A stretch of 64,000 nt of DNA from Brachynemurus nebulosus. Taxonomy: Eukaryota; Arthropoda; Insecta; Neuroptera; Myrmeleontidae. A program made the position numbers and the translations under genes. This document shows, one piece after another, positions 44,652-56,830 of the stretch. How positions within the stretch are numbered: position 1 is the first letter of the stretch; every line of letters begins with the position of its first letter. The DNA is taken from assembly GCA_035578155.1 (NCBI GenBank), contig JAPWDM010000022.1, positions 2,977,076 through 3,041,075 on the forward strand. The letters run 5' to 3'. The notes under the pieces are model-generated. The model did not search any database. It was given only the letters and a program-made list of their open reading frames with translations, and was not told the DNA's origin.

Positions 44652-44738
<87 letters not shown>
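44652..44738. repeat. (TA)n microsatellite
   Basis: Follows the copy of the 42.6-kb sequence, at the same position as the tract at 42750. Confidence 0.95.
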
Positions 44739-44742
<4 letters not shown>

Positions 44743-45415
44743 TTATTTAAGTTTTAGTTTTAATTAGGACGATTGTACAAAATATATACACACATAGTTT
44801 TCTTATAATAAAAAAAATTTCATCCTCGGTGTTTATCAAAGTGAAAGGAAAACAAACACAATTAAATTATGCATAATAATATCAGCTGACATTTGTATTA
44901 TTATGTGTTGATCAAGGACATGTGTTTGATGTAAACAGTTAAGAACGTTTGCACTTTGCATACTGTAAATAAATAAAAAGTTGAAAACCACTATTACACC
45001 TAGGTATCTTGTGGAGCTTTCAAATTCATTGCGACAGATAATTGTTCCGTAGCCGTAAGTGCGTTAATATATAAATTATAATAAATATCTAAGGTTAGTA
45101 ACCTCTTGGAATTATGCTCTTTTTCCGGTTTTTAATTACAAGTTCGCATGCACCTTATTTATCATTCTTTATACAGAGTAATTAATATATAGTTCATAGG
45201 TAGACAGAAGTATTAAAACGCACAATAAATGTGAATAATGTGATAAATAACAAACTTATTTTACTCTATACTGTTACTCGTGTCTAATTACTTTTGTTGA
45301 TTATTTCAAATGTGGAATACACAAAAATAAAAAGGAGATCCACGTAAGGAATAATGGATTTTCAGTTGCATTACTATCAATAAAACTCCAAATTATACGT
45401 CCATTAAAATATATC
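44739..45415. other. AT-rich DNA without a recognisable gene
   Basis: Nothing could be supported. Confidence 0.5.
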
Positions 45416-45419
45416 TTAA

Positions 45420-46447
45420 CTCCTTGACGATCATTTAAGTCTTACTAACTTATACACGACGTCGTAGGACGTCAGCAATTCCTATAAACTGTATTAAGGG
45501 GAGGTTTACTCGAGTGTCTTTAAAAATTATGTATTTTTCTAGAATTTTTTTCTCAAGAACGGAAGTAAATATCAATTTCAAATTTTGTACACATATTTAT
45601 TAAGTATTAAACTATACAAAAAAAATTTTTCAAGGAAAAATATAAAAAATTATCCATTTTATAGATACTGCAGTGTGACGATCCGAAAATCCAGTGCCTT
45701 GTTGGCGGACATCCTAGCGCCGGTAATAAACCACCGAAATCCAAAAACAAAAAAGATTTATAAAATATATGAAGAGTACCGGCACCTCTACCTATAATAT
45801 CAATAAATTGCTGAAAAAAAAAATGGCGGATGTTTGAACTTTTGATTATGATTTTTATTTTATTTTTCGCTCTTTAAAGTAAACTTAAAAATAAAAAAAA
45901 TATTGAAAGTGTATCGAATTTAGGTAGAGGTGCCGAAGAATTGAATTATCTTTAAAATAAAAAATTAAAAAAAGGATCCATCGAATAGTTTTTGAGTTAT
46001 CGTGTCCGCCAGTTCCAAAAATGTAGTTCCGAGATATTATAAAATATATATAAATAAACGTATTTTCAAAATTTTATATTTAATACTCATTATTGCGTGA
46101 ACTACGTTTTTTGAATTTTTTTTATAGAAAGCTGGAATCGGTTAATGTGCAAGAATCTTGTTTTTAATTAGTTTCAATAAAATCACTTTGGGAACATATT
46201 CTACACATAATTTGCTATCAATTTCGGCAAAAAAAAATCGATTTTTTTATCAAATCTCAAGTAAACCTTGCCTTAAATTACTTTCAGCAAAATCACTTTC
46301 GGAACATATTCTACACATAATCAGCTACCAATTTCTGCAAAAAAAAAATCGATTTTTTTTAACGACTCTCAAGTAAACCTCCCCTTAACTGTCAAAATCG
46401 TATACCAGTTGAGCGTTTTATTACTATAGATTATGACCGTCAAGGTG
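45420..46447. mobile_element. TTAA element, same family as the hairpin at 21394
   Basis: CTCCTTGACGATCATT at 45420 is mirrored by ATGACCGTCAAGGTG ending at 46447, with TTAA at 45416-45419 and 46448-46451. Internal ACTTATACACGACGTCGTA matches the arm at about 21440. It is disrupted by a second TTAA element. Confidence 0.65.
45498..46384. mobile_element. TTAA element nested in the previous one
   Basis: GGGGAGGTTTACTCGAG at 45498 is mirrored by CTCAAGTAAACCTCCCC ending at 46384, with TTAA at 45494-45497 and 46385-46388. It contains a direct duplication of about 115 bases (AAAATCACTTT.GGAACATA near 46180 and 46293). Frames at 45585 and 46158 are not recognisable. Confidence 0.7.
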
Positions 46448-47256
46448 TTAATAAAATACAAATTAAGAATCTACCCATTTTGCAAGAAACAGTAAAGAAA
46501 TAAATTGAAGTTTAAATCTTGATTCCTTTTTCTTTTTAGTTAGTGTTAAAAACACAAACACAAACAAGCACCTTCAATATGAAAATATTCTTTTATTTTC
46601 TAACTTTTACAACCATTGAAATCCATAGTATAATCTATTTCACTTAAAGGGTATAGCTACATAAGCATAGGAAAATGGCCCCCATGGCCGATGTCTGTAA
46701 TAATATATGTAGTGACATTGGTACCCCAAGTGATTACCAAATACAGGGTCATTGACCCTTAACCTTGACTTGTCCTTGAGATATTAACCAAAATATGTTT
46801 TAGTGCTGTAATTTTTCAAACTCAATTTTCTCGAAAACTATAACACCTAGAAAAACAAAACCGACGCCAAAATTTAGATAATATTTGGGACTATGTTATA
46901 TATTTTTTTGACATTTTTCCCTAAATTTTAAAAGTTCAAAATAATTGCGTTAAAAATATTTTTTATTTTTTAGTATGGTTCTGGTAAAGTTACACCTTTC
47001 AAAAAAATACAGAATATGGCTTATCTTATCTACTTACACCATGCCAAAATTCATTAAAATCGAAGATGCGCTTTTTGAGTAATAAATAATTTATTGAGTA
47101 TATGTTATGTATTACGTTAACCGTATAAGAGAATGATTAAAATAATTGTATAAAAAATAATTATTGATTTTTTTGTACAGTTCTAGAATACTTACATCGT
47201 TCAAAAAAATGTAGTATATAGCTTAACCTTTCTTTCTACATATACCATACCAAGGC

Positions 47257-47565
47257 TCAAGTATCTCGCAAATATCCTAAATAATATATCACACTTGCAA
47301 CATGAGCACAGCATCCAACCGTTCGATTACCATTCGGACAATTGCAACAGTACCGGCGAATTCCTTCAATATTGTTAGAATTAGGAAGATAATCAATAAA
47401 TACCCGATAATTATTATTGTTTATATGCCGTGACCGAACATTTAACTTTATAATATTTAGAGTTTGCTTCGTTTGTAATATATGCAAAACGTTATTCTTG
47501 TCGTCCATTATTTCAGCCAGATATGAAACAGCTAATGAAACCTGATAGGAACCTGTAAACAACAT
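47257..47565 (-). pseudogene. SWIM-domain transposon protein C-terminal fragment, copy 2
   Basis: 102 codons from ATG 47565, equivalent to 25498-25806 in copy 1. It has the same FTGSYQ start, SYLAE helix, RSRH and DYLP strands and SWIM finger CNCPNGNRTVGCCAH, ending YLGYLRDT. Only two residues differ from copy 1 in the shared part (V for F after SYQ, L for P in KQT.NII). As there, the catalytic region is missing, so the element depends on a transposase encoded elsewhere. Confidence 0.6.
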
Positions 47566-47694
47566 TTTTAATTGTACTTCAGTTAGTCTGGGAAAATCTA
47601 AAATATTACACGAAGCAAACTCTAAATATTATAAAGTTAAATGTTGGGTCACGGCATATAAACAATAAATATTATCGGGTACTGTTACAAATTC

Positions 47695-47840
47695 GCCGGT
47701 ACTGTTACAATTGTCCGAATGGTAATCGAACGGTTGGATGCTGTGCTCATGTTGCAAGTGTGATATATTATTTAGGATATTTGCGAGATATTTGTTTCGC
47801 ATTGTACGACCAGCTGAAATATTATCAAAAATATTTTTAA
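47695..47840 (+). pseudogene. SWIM zinc-finger protein C-terminus, other arm of copy 2
   Basis: The mirrored arm reads RYCYNCPNGNRTVGCCAHV, then ASVIYYLGYLRDICFALYDQ and LKYYQKYF before a stop. It carries the longer, probably native, C-terminus, as at 25223-25366. The first CxC cysteine is Y here, so this finger is damaged. Confidence 0.5.
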
Positions 47841-48684
47841 ATGAATCGATTAATATGGTCATAAATGAAAACAGTGATGACGACGATTGAAATCATCAGT
47901 AGGTAAAAATAAAAATATGTAGTTTCTATAATCAGAAAATGTTGCCTTTGTGGTTAGTACCTACCATACACTCAATAAATTAATTATTTCTTAAAAAGCG
48001 CCTCTTCGATTTTGATGAGCCTTGGTATGGTATATGTAGAAAGGTTAAGCTATATACTACATTTTTTTGAACGATGTAAGTATTCTAGAACTGTACAAAA
48101 AAATCAATAATTATTTTTTATACAATTATTTTAATCATTTTCTTATACGGTTAACGTAATACATAACATATACTCAATAAATTATTTATTACTCAAAAAG
48201 CGCATCTTCGATTTTAATGAGTTTTGGCATGGTGTAAGTAGATGAGATAAGCCATATTCTGTATTTTTTTGAAAGGTGTAAGTTTACCAGAACCATACTA
48301 AAAAATAAAAAATATTTTTAATGCAATTATTTTGAACTTTTAAAATTTAGGGAAAAACGTCAAAAAAATATATAATATAGTCCCAAACATTATCTAAATT
48401 TTGGCGTCGGTTTTGTTTTTCTAGGTGTTATAGTTTTCGAGAAAATTGGGTTTGAAAAATTACAGCACTAAAACATATTTTGGTTAATATCTCAAGGACA
48501 AGTCAAGGTTAAGGGTCAATGACCCTGTATTTGGTAATCACTTGGGGTACCAATGTCACTACATATATTATTACAGACATTGGCCATGGGGGCCATTTTC
48601 CTATGCTTATGTAGCTATACCCTTTAAGCACGATTCACTATTTACGAATTTAAGGAATTCCCGTTATCTTATAGCTTTATCTCT

Positions 48685-49070
48685 TTCCAGTGGCGGCTCG
48701 TCTATAGGTGCTGCAGAGCTGCAGAACCGCCACATTTTCTTAAATAATGACACTGTACAGCCTAATTTAATACCAATTTGTAATTTAAATTTCATTCTTG
48801 AATGAAAGAAAAATTCTGCCACAATAATTATGTCAAATTTCATTGTTAAAAATATAGGAATTATTTAAAATTGTACGTTGTACCTATATAGTATGTATCT
48901 TGTGTCTGTTCTGTGTATGTCCAACTTCAGAACCACTTATTGTGACATTATTACCCACTGTCAGTGTGTTAATATTAAAAATGAGTGTGTGTAAACTAGT
49001 ATGTAATTTAAGAGGGTGACTCACCCCCTCTCCAATGTTCCTCAAACTGAATTTTGAAATCGAAAATTTC
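48685..49070. other. Noncoding; hAT-like terminus at 48687
   Basis: CAGTGGCGGCTCGTC at 48687 looks like a common insect hAT MITE terminus (from memory). No partner end was seen. Confidence 0.3.
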
Positions 49071-49074
49071 ATTT

Positions 49075-49580
49075 CTACGTTATTCTAAATGTCTTAAACT
49101 ATTTTCCATGAAGAAAAACTTCTTAAACTACCCAAGTAGTACGACTATTCGACACAGTCACCCCCTAGTTAACTACCCCTAGACTTAATATTAGGACATT
49201 GAGCAAAAACAGGTCAATTAGATTTTTCGACGTAGATTTCAAATCTGTAAACAAAATTTTTATATTGTTTAATTTTCACCCCCTTTTTGTAAAATTAACC
49301 CTTAAATTTTAACCCCCGGCCACCCCTGTTGACACAATTTGAACAAATTGCATACCAATAGACAGTTCTTTAAAAAAGAGCAATATCGCCAATTTAAACT
49401 TTTGCTCTATCTCTTACCGTTTTCGAGATATTTAAAAAATTAAATTTTTACCCCAATTTTTGAAGGGCGATTTCATCCCTTCAAACCGTTTTTCCGCCGA
49501 TAAAGAAAAATACGTGTCGCTTATTTTTTAGTGTTCTACAACATATCATCAAAATTCATCAACAAGTTTCATCAAAATTG
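49075..49580 (-). repeat. Family R repeat, uninterrupted copy
   Basis: Its reverse complement runs through CTTCAAAAATTGGGGTAAAA and ATTTTTTAAATATCTCGAAA without a break. This is the empty version of the site occupied by SWIM element copy 1. GAGCAAAAACAGGTCAATTA matches 26810-26830 and 52640-52670. Confidence 0.65.
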
Positions 49581-49858
49581 ATAGGTCCGGCCTCGGGACG
49601 TTTACTTGTAAGAAGAAAAGGGAATCAAAGTTTTTAACTTCTATTTATTTGTATTATTTATCCCTTAAATTTATTATACGAGACTTTTTTAAATTTTCTA
49701 CATAAATCAGTATTGAAACGATATTTAGTCGAATTTTTCCTTGAAAAATTCGACTTATACAGCCTATACGATAAGAACGGCGAAAGTAGGGACGCTATCT
49801 GTTTTCGGTCCCGTAGAACACGATTCTGTAGAAAAAAAATGTCTGATATACCGTCTGA

Positions 49859-49860
<2 letters not shown>

Positions 49861-49945
<85 letters not shown>
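49861..49945. repeat. (TA)n microsatellite, left arm
   Basis: Mirrors the tract at 51785-51866. Confidence 0.95.
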
Positions 49946-49947
<2 letters not shown>

Positions 49948-50949
49948 CCGCTACCTTTTAATATGTGTAGGGCCCCCCTATGGAAGTTAAGAGCTCAAAT
50001 TTGGTAAATGGGACTCATTCCGATGCATAAAAATACTATCAAAGTGGGGTCAAATTTTGGGCAAATTTTGATCCGACCCAACTTTTAATGGGGTGGTGGG
50101 GGCGAAAAAGCAATAAAACTTTTCCAAACCGAAAAGTGAAGGAAATAATGTTTCAGTCAATTATCTATAACATATCCAAAATTCAGCTTCCTAGGAAGAT
50201 TTGGAGGGAATAAAGGGGGAAAAACTATTTTCGCTGGATCTAACACGCCCCCAGCCCCCCAGAATTAACGTAGAGGGTTGAAATTTGCTTAAATAGTAAA
50301 CTGGAAGGCCTTTATGAAGATATTTTTTCTTTCCAAAAAAATTCAAAATTTCTATTTTATAAATAAAACGCCGTGAGCAGCGGCCCCATCACGGAAGTCG
50401 AATTTTTCCTTTCATCTTCGGTATTGAGTGTCTACAAGCGAAATGTAATTGAAAGTCCACAAGCGATTTGTCATTTTGGTGATTTCAAAACTGATGATGA
50501 GTGTCCGGTTGATCGGGGCTTTAAAAAAAGGTTTTAAGTTTTTAAGGGCTGAATCTCAGTAAATTTCAATTTTGTGCCGATAGCAGTTACAGGGAAAAAG
50601 CCAACACAATTCATACGAGGGCATTCCTACCCATGCTTATCCACCAATTGCTTTGTGTTTTATTTTTAAATATTAAAAAAGGAACTTAAATAGTAAACGG
50701 GAAGGCCTTTACGAAGATATTTTTTCTTTCCAAAAAAATCCAAAATTTCTATTTTATAAATAATAAAAATCCAAAATTCCTAATTTATAAATAAACAGTG
50801 ACTTTAATAACATTTTTAAATTACTTAATATATATGTATTTCATTTGTTATAAAAGTAAATTCACTTTTTTTTAAATTTTATAAAATTACTATTCGCCTA
50901 CTTGTATTTAGAATAAAAAAATTGCATTTAAAACACACTTAACAATAGC

Positions 50950-51550
50950 ATTCAATTCCGATGTAAAATGGGAGAAGTGGGGGGAAAAGTAATGTGGACT
51001 CCCTAAAAGGTACTAGCTGGATACTAACTGAATACACGTACAAAATTTCAGCCCTCTTGGTTTCCTTAGAGAGTCTCTAGACGTGTTAGAAAACAAGCAA
51101 AAAAATTAAGGAAATATTGGCGTAAAAATCGTGGGGGTAAGGGTTAAAAGTTGAAACCCCCAAAAAACAGTGTCTGGCTATTAGCTTAACCTGTACACAA
51201 AATTTCAACCCTCTAGGTTTATTTGGGGAGATTTTGACCCGAATGAAACTGTTAAAAAACAAGAAAAATCATGTTCTTTTGGGTATAAAAATGGTGGCGG
51301 TAGGGTTTGAAAGTCGAGACTCCCAAAAGGCACCCCCTTGATGCTAACTCAATCCGAATACAAAATTTCAGCCCTCTAGGTTTATTTGGGTGACCTGTGC
51401 GAGTGGTACAAACTTCGAAAACGTCGAAAATGCATGAAATTGTAGCTTTAAAATGAGGGGGGTGGGGGTAAAATATTAAAACCTCCAAAAAGCACAACCT
51501 AGGTACGAACTTTATCAACACACCAAATTTCAACCCTCTACGTTAATTCT
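50950..51550. repeat. Diverged ~130-150-bp tandem units
   Basis: TACAAAATTTCAGCCCTCT recurs near 51040, 51190 and 51358 with GGTTT.TTTGG and GGGGGTAAGGGTT.AAA motifs. Confidence 0.55.
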
Positions 51551-51782
51551 GGGGGGCTGGGGGCCTGTTAGATCCTGTGAAAATCGTTTTTCCCCCCTCT
51601 ACTCCCACCAAATCATCCTAGGAAGCTGAATTTTGGATATGTTGTAGATAATTGACCGAAACATTATTTAAAACCGGTTTGGAAAAGTTTTATTGCTTTT
51701 CCGCCTCGAAAATGAGCCCCATTTACCAAATTTCATCTCTTAACTTCCATAGGGGGACCCTACACAAATTAAAAGGTGGCGG

Positions 51783-51784
<2 letters not shown>

Positions 51785-51866
<82 letters not shown>
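51785..51866. repeat. (TA)n microsatellite, right arm
   Basis: Mirrors the tract at 49861-49945. Confidence 0.95.
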
Positions 51867-51870
<4 letters not shown>

Positions 51871-51999
51871 CTTTTTTTTCTACATATTCGGGTTCTACGG
51901 GTCCGAAAACGGATAGCGCCCCTACTCTCGCCTCTCGCAGCTCTTATCGTATAGACTGTATAAGTCTAATTTTTCGGAGAAAATTCGACTAATAATCGA

Positions 52000-52490
52000 A
52001 AGAGGTATATTAAGTTATAGGTTATCTGCCCCTGATAGAAAGTCCCAATAGTAACTGTACTGTCGTTTATGTGACACTGCAGGTACTTCGTGTTTATTAT
52101 TTAAAAATATTATAATATTTTAAACTAAATGTTTATTATTTAAAAATATTTTAATTAAAATCTTCATAATTGAAAACTTCTATAACCAAATTTTCAAAAA
52201 TCTAATTTATTTAGAAGACCATGAACTTTTAATGAAGATTCTATTTGAATCATCCTGTACATAACCATTTGGGAAATTACATTAAAATGTTGCTAAGATA
52301 GATCGGGAGGTTAATATCTAAATTCCCTGTAAATTTCAACTCAATAACTTTAATAGTTTTTGAGTTAAATCGGTTCGTACAAACAGACAGACAGACAGAC
52401 AAAAATTTTTTTAAAAGTTATATTTGGTATATATGTCGAATTTGCTAACTGAAAAACATACGAATACCTAAAAATTCGAAAATCACAGAC
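52000..52490. other. Noncoding; (CAGA)n run
   Basis: ACAGACAGACAGACAGACAA at about 52383, preceded by TTTTTGAGTTAAATCGGTTC, looks like the tail of a non-LTR-like repeat. Confidence 0.45.
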
Positions 52491-52494
52491 AGAC

Positions 52495-52830
52495 CCTTCT
52501 GACCCTGAAATTTGTTTAAATTACATCAACATAGGTGATTGCGGATTAAAATTTGGGAGTTAATTTTTCAAAAGGAGAGTAAAAAATAAAATATATTAAA
52601 ATTTTGTTTACAGATTTCAAACCTACGTAAAAATATCTAATTGACCTATTTTTGCCTAATTTCCTAATATTAAGTCTAATAGTTGATTAATTAAAAGGTA
52701 ACTGGGTCGACATAATCGTACTATTCGAGCAATTCAAGAACTTCTTCATGAAAAGTAGTTTAAGACAATTAGAATAACGTAATATTGAAATTAGGCTTGT
52801 TCTATAACATATTCAAATTTCATCAAAATC
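52495..52830 (+). repeat. Family R repeat fragment
   Basis: AATTTTGTTTACAGATTTCA, AATATTAAGTCTAAT and GACATAATCGTACTATTCG match the arms of the 26555-26905 foldback. Confidence 0.6.
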
Positions 52831-52959
52831 GATAAAATCGATTGTAAAATAAATAATATTAAATGTTAAAAATGACGAAGTAACAAAATGTATGTATTGA
52901 AGTAGCAGATAACATTGAAATATGTTTTTTGATTAGCTGATTTAAAATAAAAATTGTAA

Positions 52960-53028
52960 AGAATAATTTCACACAACTTTCTGCGGACTGACGAAATACT
53001 TTCGCGGACCTGCGGTTGAGAAACACTG
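52960..53028 (-). mobile_element. hAT (Charlie-like) terminus
   Basis: On the minus strand CAGTGTTTCTCAACCGCAGG starts at 53028 and runs into GTCCGCGAAAGTATTTCGTC. CAGTG.TTCTCAACC is a classic hAT terminus. The other end was not found. The minus frame at 52859-53107 overlaps it and is not a gene. Confidence 0.45.
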
Positions 53029-53840
53029 GTGTAGACAGGGACCGATATAGACGTACCAAAACAACAATTTTTGAGAAAGCGAACGACGTCGCGGGCACAT
53101 TTAGCAAATATATTTACTTGTCAATAACATTACAGGTTCTTGAAGGACATTACTCAAGATGGCCGCCTTGTAGGTGATGAAATTGTGTGGGTCCTACTCA
53201 AAACTTAAAGACTACAACTTAACCAATATGTAAACCAAAACTGGTGCTTTTGTCCGGCGTGTCCACATCTACCCAATATTTTGCATTAATCTGCCTAACT
53301 ATATATTCTATTACAAAACATATGTAATATTAATAAAATTTTTACGGGTAATCTAAATTTCTAATCAACGCTGAATTTACCTATTATTTGTGACTCCTTG
53401 TCGAAACGACTTGTAAAAATAGGACATAAATTCAGTGATATTTTACGCCCTTCCACCTATACGAAAAATCTAAAAAATATACACGAGTTAGTGCATCATT
53501 AGAAATTTTTACACTTTTACAGAAAAAAATTTCGTTGCTGTTCCAGGGCATATAAGTGGGAAAAAAAGTTTTCTAAAAATAAAATAGTCATATTATTTTT
53601 TTCTTTTTAAAGGCTCGCATATAGATTGTATAATATGTTACTTTATGTTAACTAACACATATCGCAGCCAATTAAATATATGTATAAAACCATTAAAGAA
53701 AAAACAACTTTTTTTCAAAAAATTATTAATTTTATTTTTTAAGAAAGTAGTACCTACCTAAAGGGACCCGAAAATGTAGAAAGGAGCTACATTTTATTAA
53801 ACCTTATTATAATAAATATATCAGCCCTAAATGCGTCTGG
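53029..53840. other. AT-rich DNA without a recognisable gene
   Basis: Nothing could be supported. Confidence 0.5.
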
Positions 53841-53846
53841 GGTCGC

Positions 53847-54155
53847 TACCATGTTCTTTATGCCTTTTTAAGGCTTTCCAACGATTCATTATGTGTTCTT
53901 ATTTTTATTAGTTCTGAGGTTTTTCTAATAGTTATTTGTGTATTAAGAGCGCAAAATGATACATTGCCACTCGATTGAGAATGTTGACGCGCGACGCTGC
54001 CAGGCGGAGCGCGTTATTCTCATGAAAGCGGTAATGTACCATTTTGCACTCTTAATACACAAATAACTATTAGAAAAACTTCAGAACTAATAAAAATAAG
54101 AACACATAATATATAGTTGGAAAGCTTTAAAAAAGGCATAAAGAACATGGCGGGG
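53847..54155. repeat. Inverted repeat with ~130-bp arms and a GC-rich tip
   Basis: CCATGTTCTTTATGCCTTTT, TGTGTTCTTATTTTTATTAG and AATAGTTATTTGTGTATTAA are mirrored. The tip reads GACGCGCGACGCTGCCAGGC then GGAGCGCG, a GC-rich spot. A similar tip recurs at 54790-54820. Confidence 0.75.
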
Positions 54156-54189
54156 TAACCATAGGGTAGCGACCCACACAAAATTTTGT

Positions 54190-55380
54190 GTGTGAATTAC
54201 ACACAAAATTTTTTCTACAATCTTATAAAATGTATTTTTTATTTAAAAGATACTTGAAAAAATAATAATGGACGTTAATATTTACTTTAATATTATAATT
54301 TTTGCAGCTTCAGAAATATCTGGAAGTGTACTTGACAAATCACTGTCCCTATTTTACTCGTCCACATATTTGCATCATATATGTACATATTTTTTAAAAT
54401 TTTTTATTCTTATTATTTATTAATTATAGTTATTTATTATTTTTAATTAATATTTTGTAGTTATATTGAAACTTAATGAAATTAATATTTCACTTGATTA
54501 CGATAAAAATAGTAATTTTGGAATCTGTTTATTTGTTACCATAGAAAATATAAACAACGCTTACCCGATTTGTAATTAAATATACGTAGAGCGAACCACA
54601 AAGTATTACTTTTCCGCTTTAAAGCGAAAAGTAGTACTTTGTTGCTCGGCAACTAGAGTCTTCAGCAATTACACATTTTGCGCTCTTTTCACAGAACGCA
54701 AAAGCCTAGCTTCCACTAAGATTGTAGAAAGTAGTTATTTGTTTATTAAAAGCGCAAAATGATTCATTGCCGCTCGATTGAGAAAGTTGACGCGCGACGC
54801 CGCTAGGCGGAGCGCGTAAATCTCATGAGTGCGGCAATGTCATTTTGTGCTCGAATTACACACAAAATTTTTTCTACAATCTTATAAAATGTATTTTTTA
54901 TTTAAAAGATACTTGAAAAAATAATAATGGACGTTAATATTTACTTCAATATTATAATTTTACCAGCTTCAGAAATATCTGAACGTGTACTTGAGAAATC
55001 ACTGTCACTATTACATATTTCCATCATATATGTACATATTTTTTAAAATTTTTTATTCTTATTATTTATTAATTATAGTTATTTATTATTTTTAATTAAT
55101 ATTTTGTAGTTATTTTGAAATTTAATAAAATTAATATTTCACTTGATTACGATAAAAATAAAATAATTTTAGAATCTGTTTATTGGTTACCATAGAAAAT
55201 ATAAACAAGGCCTACCCGATTTGTAATTAAATATGCGTTGAGCGAGCGACAAAGTATTACTTTAAAGCGCAAAGTAGTAATTTGTTGCTCGACGACTAGT
55301 GTCTTCGGCAAATACACATTTTGCGCTCTCTTCACAGAGCGCAAAAGCTTACTTTCCACTAAGATTGTAGAAAAAATATT
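54190..55380 (+). repeat. Tandem duplication, period ~659 bp
   Basis: GAATTACACACAAAATTTTT at 54194 recurs at 54853, and both copies run through GATACTTGAAAAAATAATAA, TCAGAAATATCTG, CCCGATTTGTAATTAAATA and TTTTGCGCTC. Each ends with CCACTAAGATTGTAGAAA. Confidence 0.75.
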
Positions 55381-55514
55381 TATACATATTACCTATATAA
55401 ATCTCGATACAAAATAAGGAAAAATGATGGTATTATGAAATAACACCTATAATGAATATATTATTATACAATTAACAACAAAGTGGGAAATGACGTTGAC
55501 CTTATATAAAATAC

Positions 55515-55665
55515 ACTGGTTTCTCGTTGTAAGCAACATCAAAATTGAAATAGAATCATATGCCTTACTCTTTTTTACGTATATGCGAATTTTATTATCT
55601 AAAAAGAGTAAGATATATGATTCTATTTCAAGGTGCTTACAACGAGTAAAAAGTGTAATATTGTT
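55515..55665. repeat. Hairpin with ~60-bp arms
   Basis: CTCGTTGTAAGCA, GAAATAGAATCATAT and CTTACTCTTTT are mirrored by AAAAGAGTAAG, ATATGATTCTATTTC and GCTTACAACGAG. The overlapping frames on both strands come from this symmetry. Confidence 0.75.
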
Positions 55666-55749
55666 AAATTGTTTTATATTTTTATTCCACACGCAACACG
55701 GTATTTTTTCCCTGGCTAACAATGACAGAGATGAACGAACGGACTGACG

Positions 55750-56830
55750 ATGCTAATGTAAAAGAAAAAGATTATTATGAGTGTGATTGTTTTGATAATT
55801 TTTTATAATTTTAAGAAAAAAAGAAACAATAATACACGGCTATTGAAATTGTACAGTTTACAATTATTTATCATCTTCATCGCCATGGCCATCAGCCAGA
55901 ATGAACATTTCTTTTATATTTAGCATTTTATTTTCATTCACGGCGGATCTGTTCTTTAAGATTAAAAGAAACTGTTATGTTAATCTTGAGGTTAGACTTG
56001 TGTTGACCATTTAATTTTTAAAATTGAAATAATTTCCCATATTTTTTGAATGCAAATAATTGAATAATGAAGGTCTGTTATGTGTTTTTTGTAATATTAA
56101 TTTAAACAAAAATACAGCCATTTTTAAATATTTTTATTAAGAGATTCTAAGGTCACTTTTAATGAGAAAAATATTTCATTATTTTCTCTTTTTAATGTTA
56201 GATGTTACTGGGATGTAACAAATTAACATTAATGATTGTGTGTAATTTTAAATTTAAGGTTGTAAGATTTCATTGTTCCGACTACTCGTATTAAAAGAAA
56301 TTGAGTGGAAAATCTGGAAAATAATAAATCTTCATGACAGTTGCGTGACTTGCTGACAGTGAACGACGACACTACGGTTACGCGATGACTCCTTGAGTCC
56401 TTGGAATCTTTAGTTTTTGTGAGTTGCAAGGACCTTACACTCGAGAAGCTGCCTTTGTTCTTATAATAAAAAAAGCGGCTCATATTTACATACGAGTACG
56501 TAACATATACACTATCAGACAATCATTTTACCCTATTTTTTAGATCTTATATTTTCTGATATTACTAAATAGAACCAATTCAGTTTCTCAATTTTGAAAA
56601 TTTTACATTTGAATATGATGAAGGTTGTAATAATTGAAGAGGTTGGCTAAGCTAAAACAATATTGCGTAGTTGTTTTAGTTCATTTAGATTTTAAAAACA
56701 CTAGTATTTTATTAACCAACTAGCCACCCGTCCTGGCTTCGCTCAAAGGTGTCTATTTTGTTTTCACTTTGGTGCTTTGTATAATTTCTTGAAACGGAAC
56801 ACATTTTTATATATTATGTATAGCTCTGGC
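55750..56830. other. Noncoding, possibly intron or flank of FAM89
   Basis: No convincing exon was found. The minus frame at 56229-56522 is serine-rich with no domain. A head-like motif ACTAGCCACCCGTCCTGGCT lies at 56722. Confidence 0.45.

Larger units (their letters stand above)
46648..48623. mobile_element. Palindromic TTAA element with SWIM protein ends, copy 2
   Basis: Same ends as copy 1 (AGGGTATAGC...GCTATACCCT) with perfect TTAA on both sides (46644-46647, 48624-48627). It is 1,976 bp against 1,975 in copy 1, inserted in the opposite orientation. Near-equal length and very high similarity suggest recent mobilisation. Confidence 0.75.
49726..51991. mobile_element. Palindromic element with a (TA)n tract in each arm
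   Basis: TAGTCGAATTTTTCC at 49726 is mirrored by AAAATTCGACTA ending at 51991. Mirrored inward are TATACGATAAGAACGG, GCTATCTGTTTTCGGTCCCG, (TA)n, TTCCCGC.ACCTTTTAAT and GGAAGTTAAGAGCTCAAATT. The left tip also forms its own small hairpin. The centre (about 50930-51540) has diverged units with AATTTCA.CCCTCTAGGTTT. No gene was recognised. Confidence 0.7.

Noticed and set aside
55447..55747. Overlapping 91- and 85-codon frames on opposite strands
   Set aside because: Both are caused by the hairpin at 55515-55665; no domain and no splice context.
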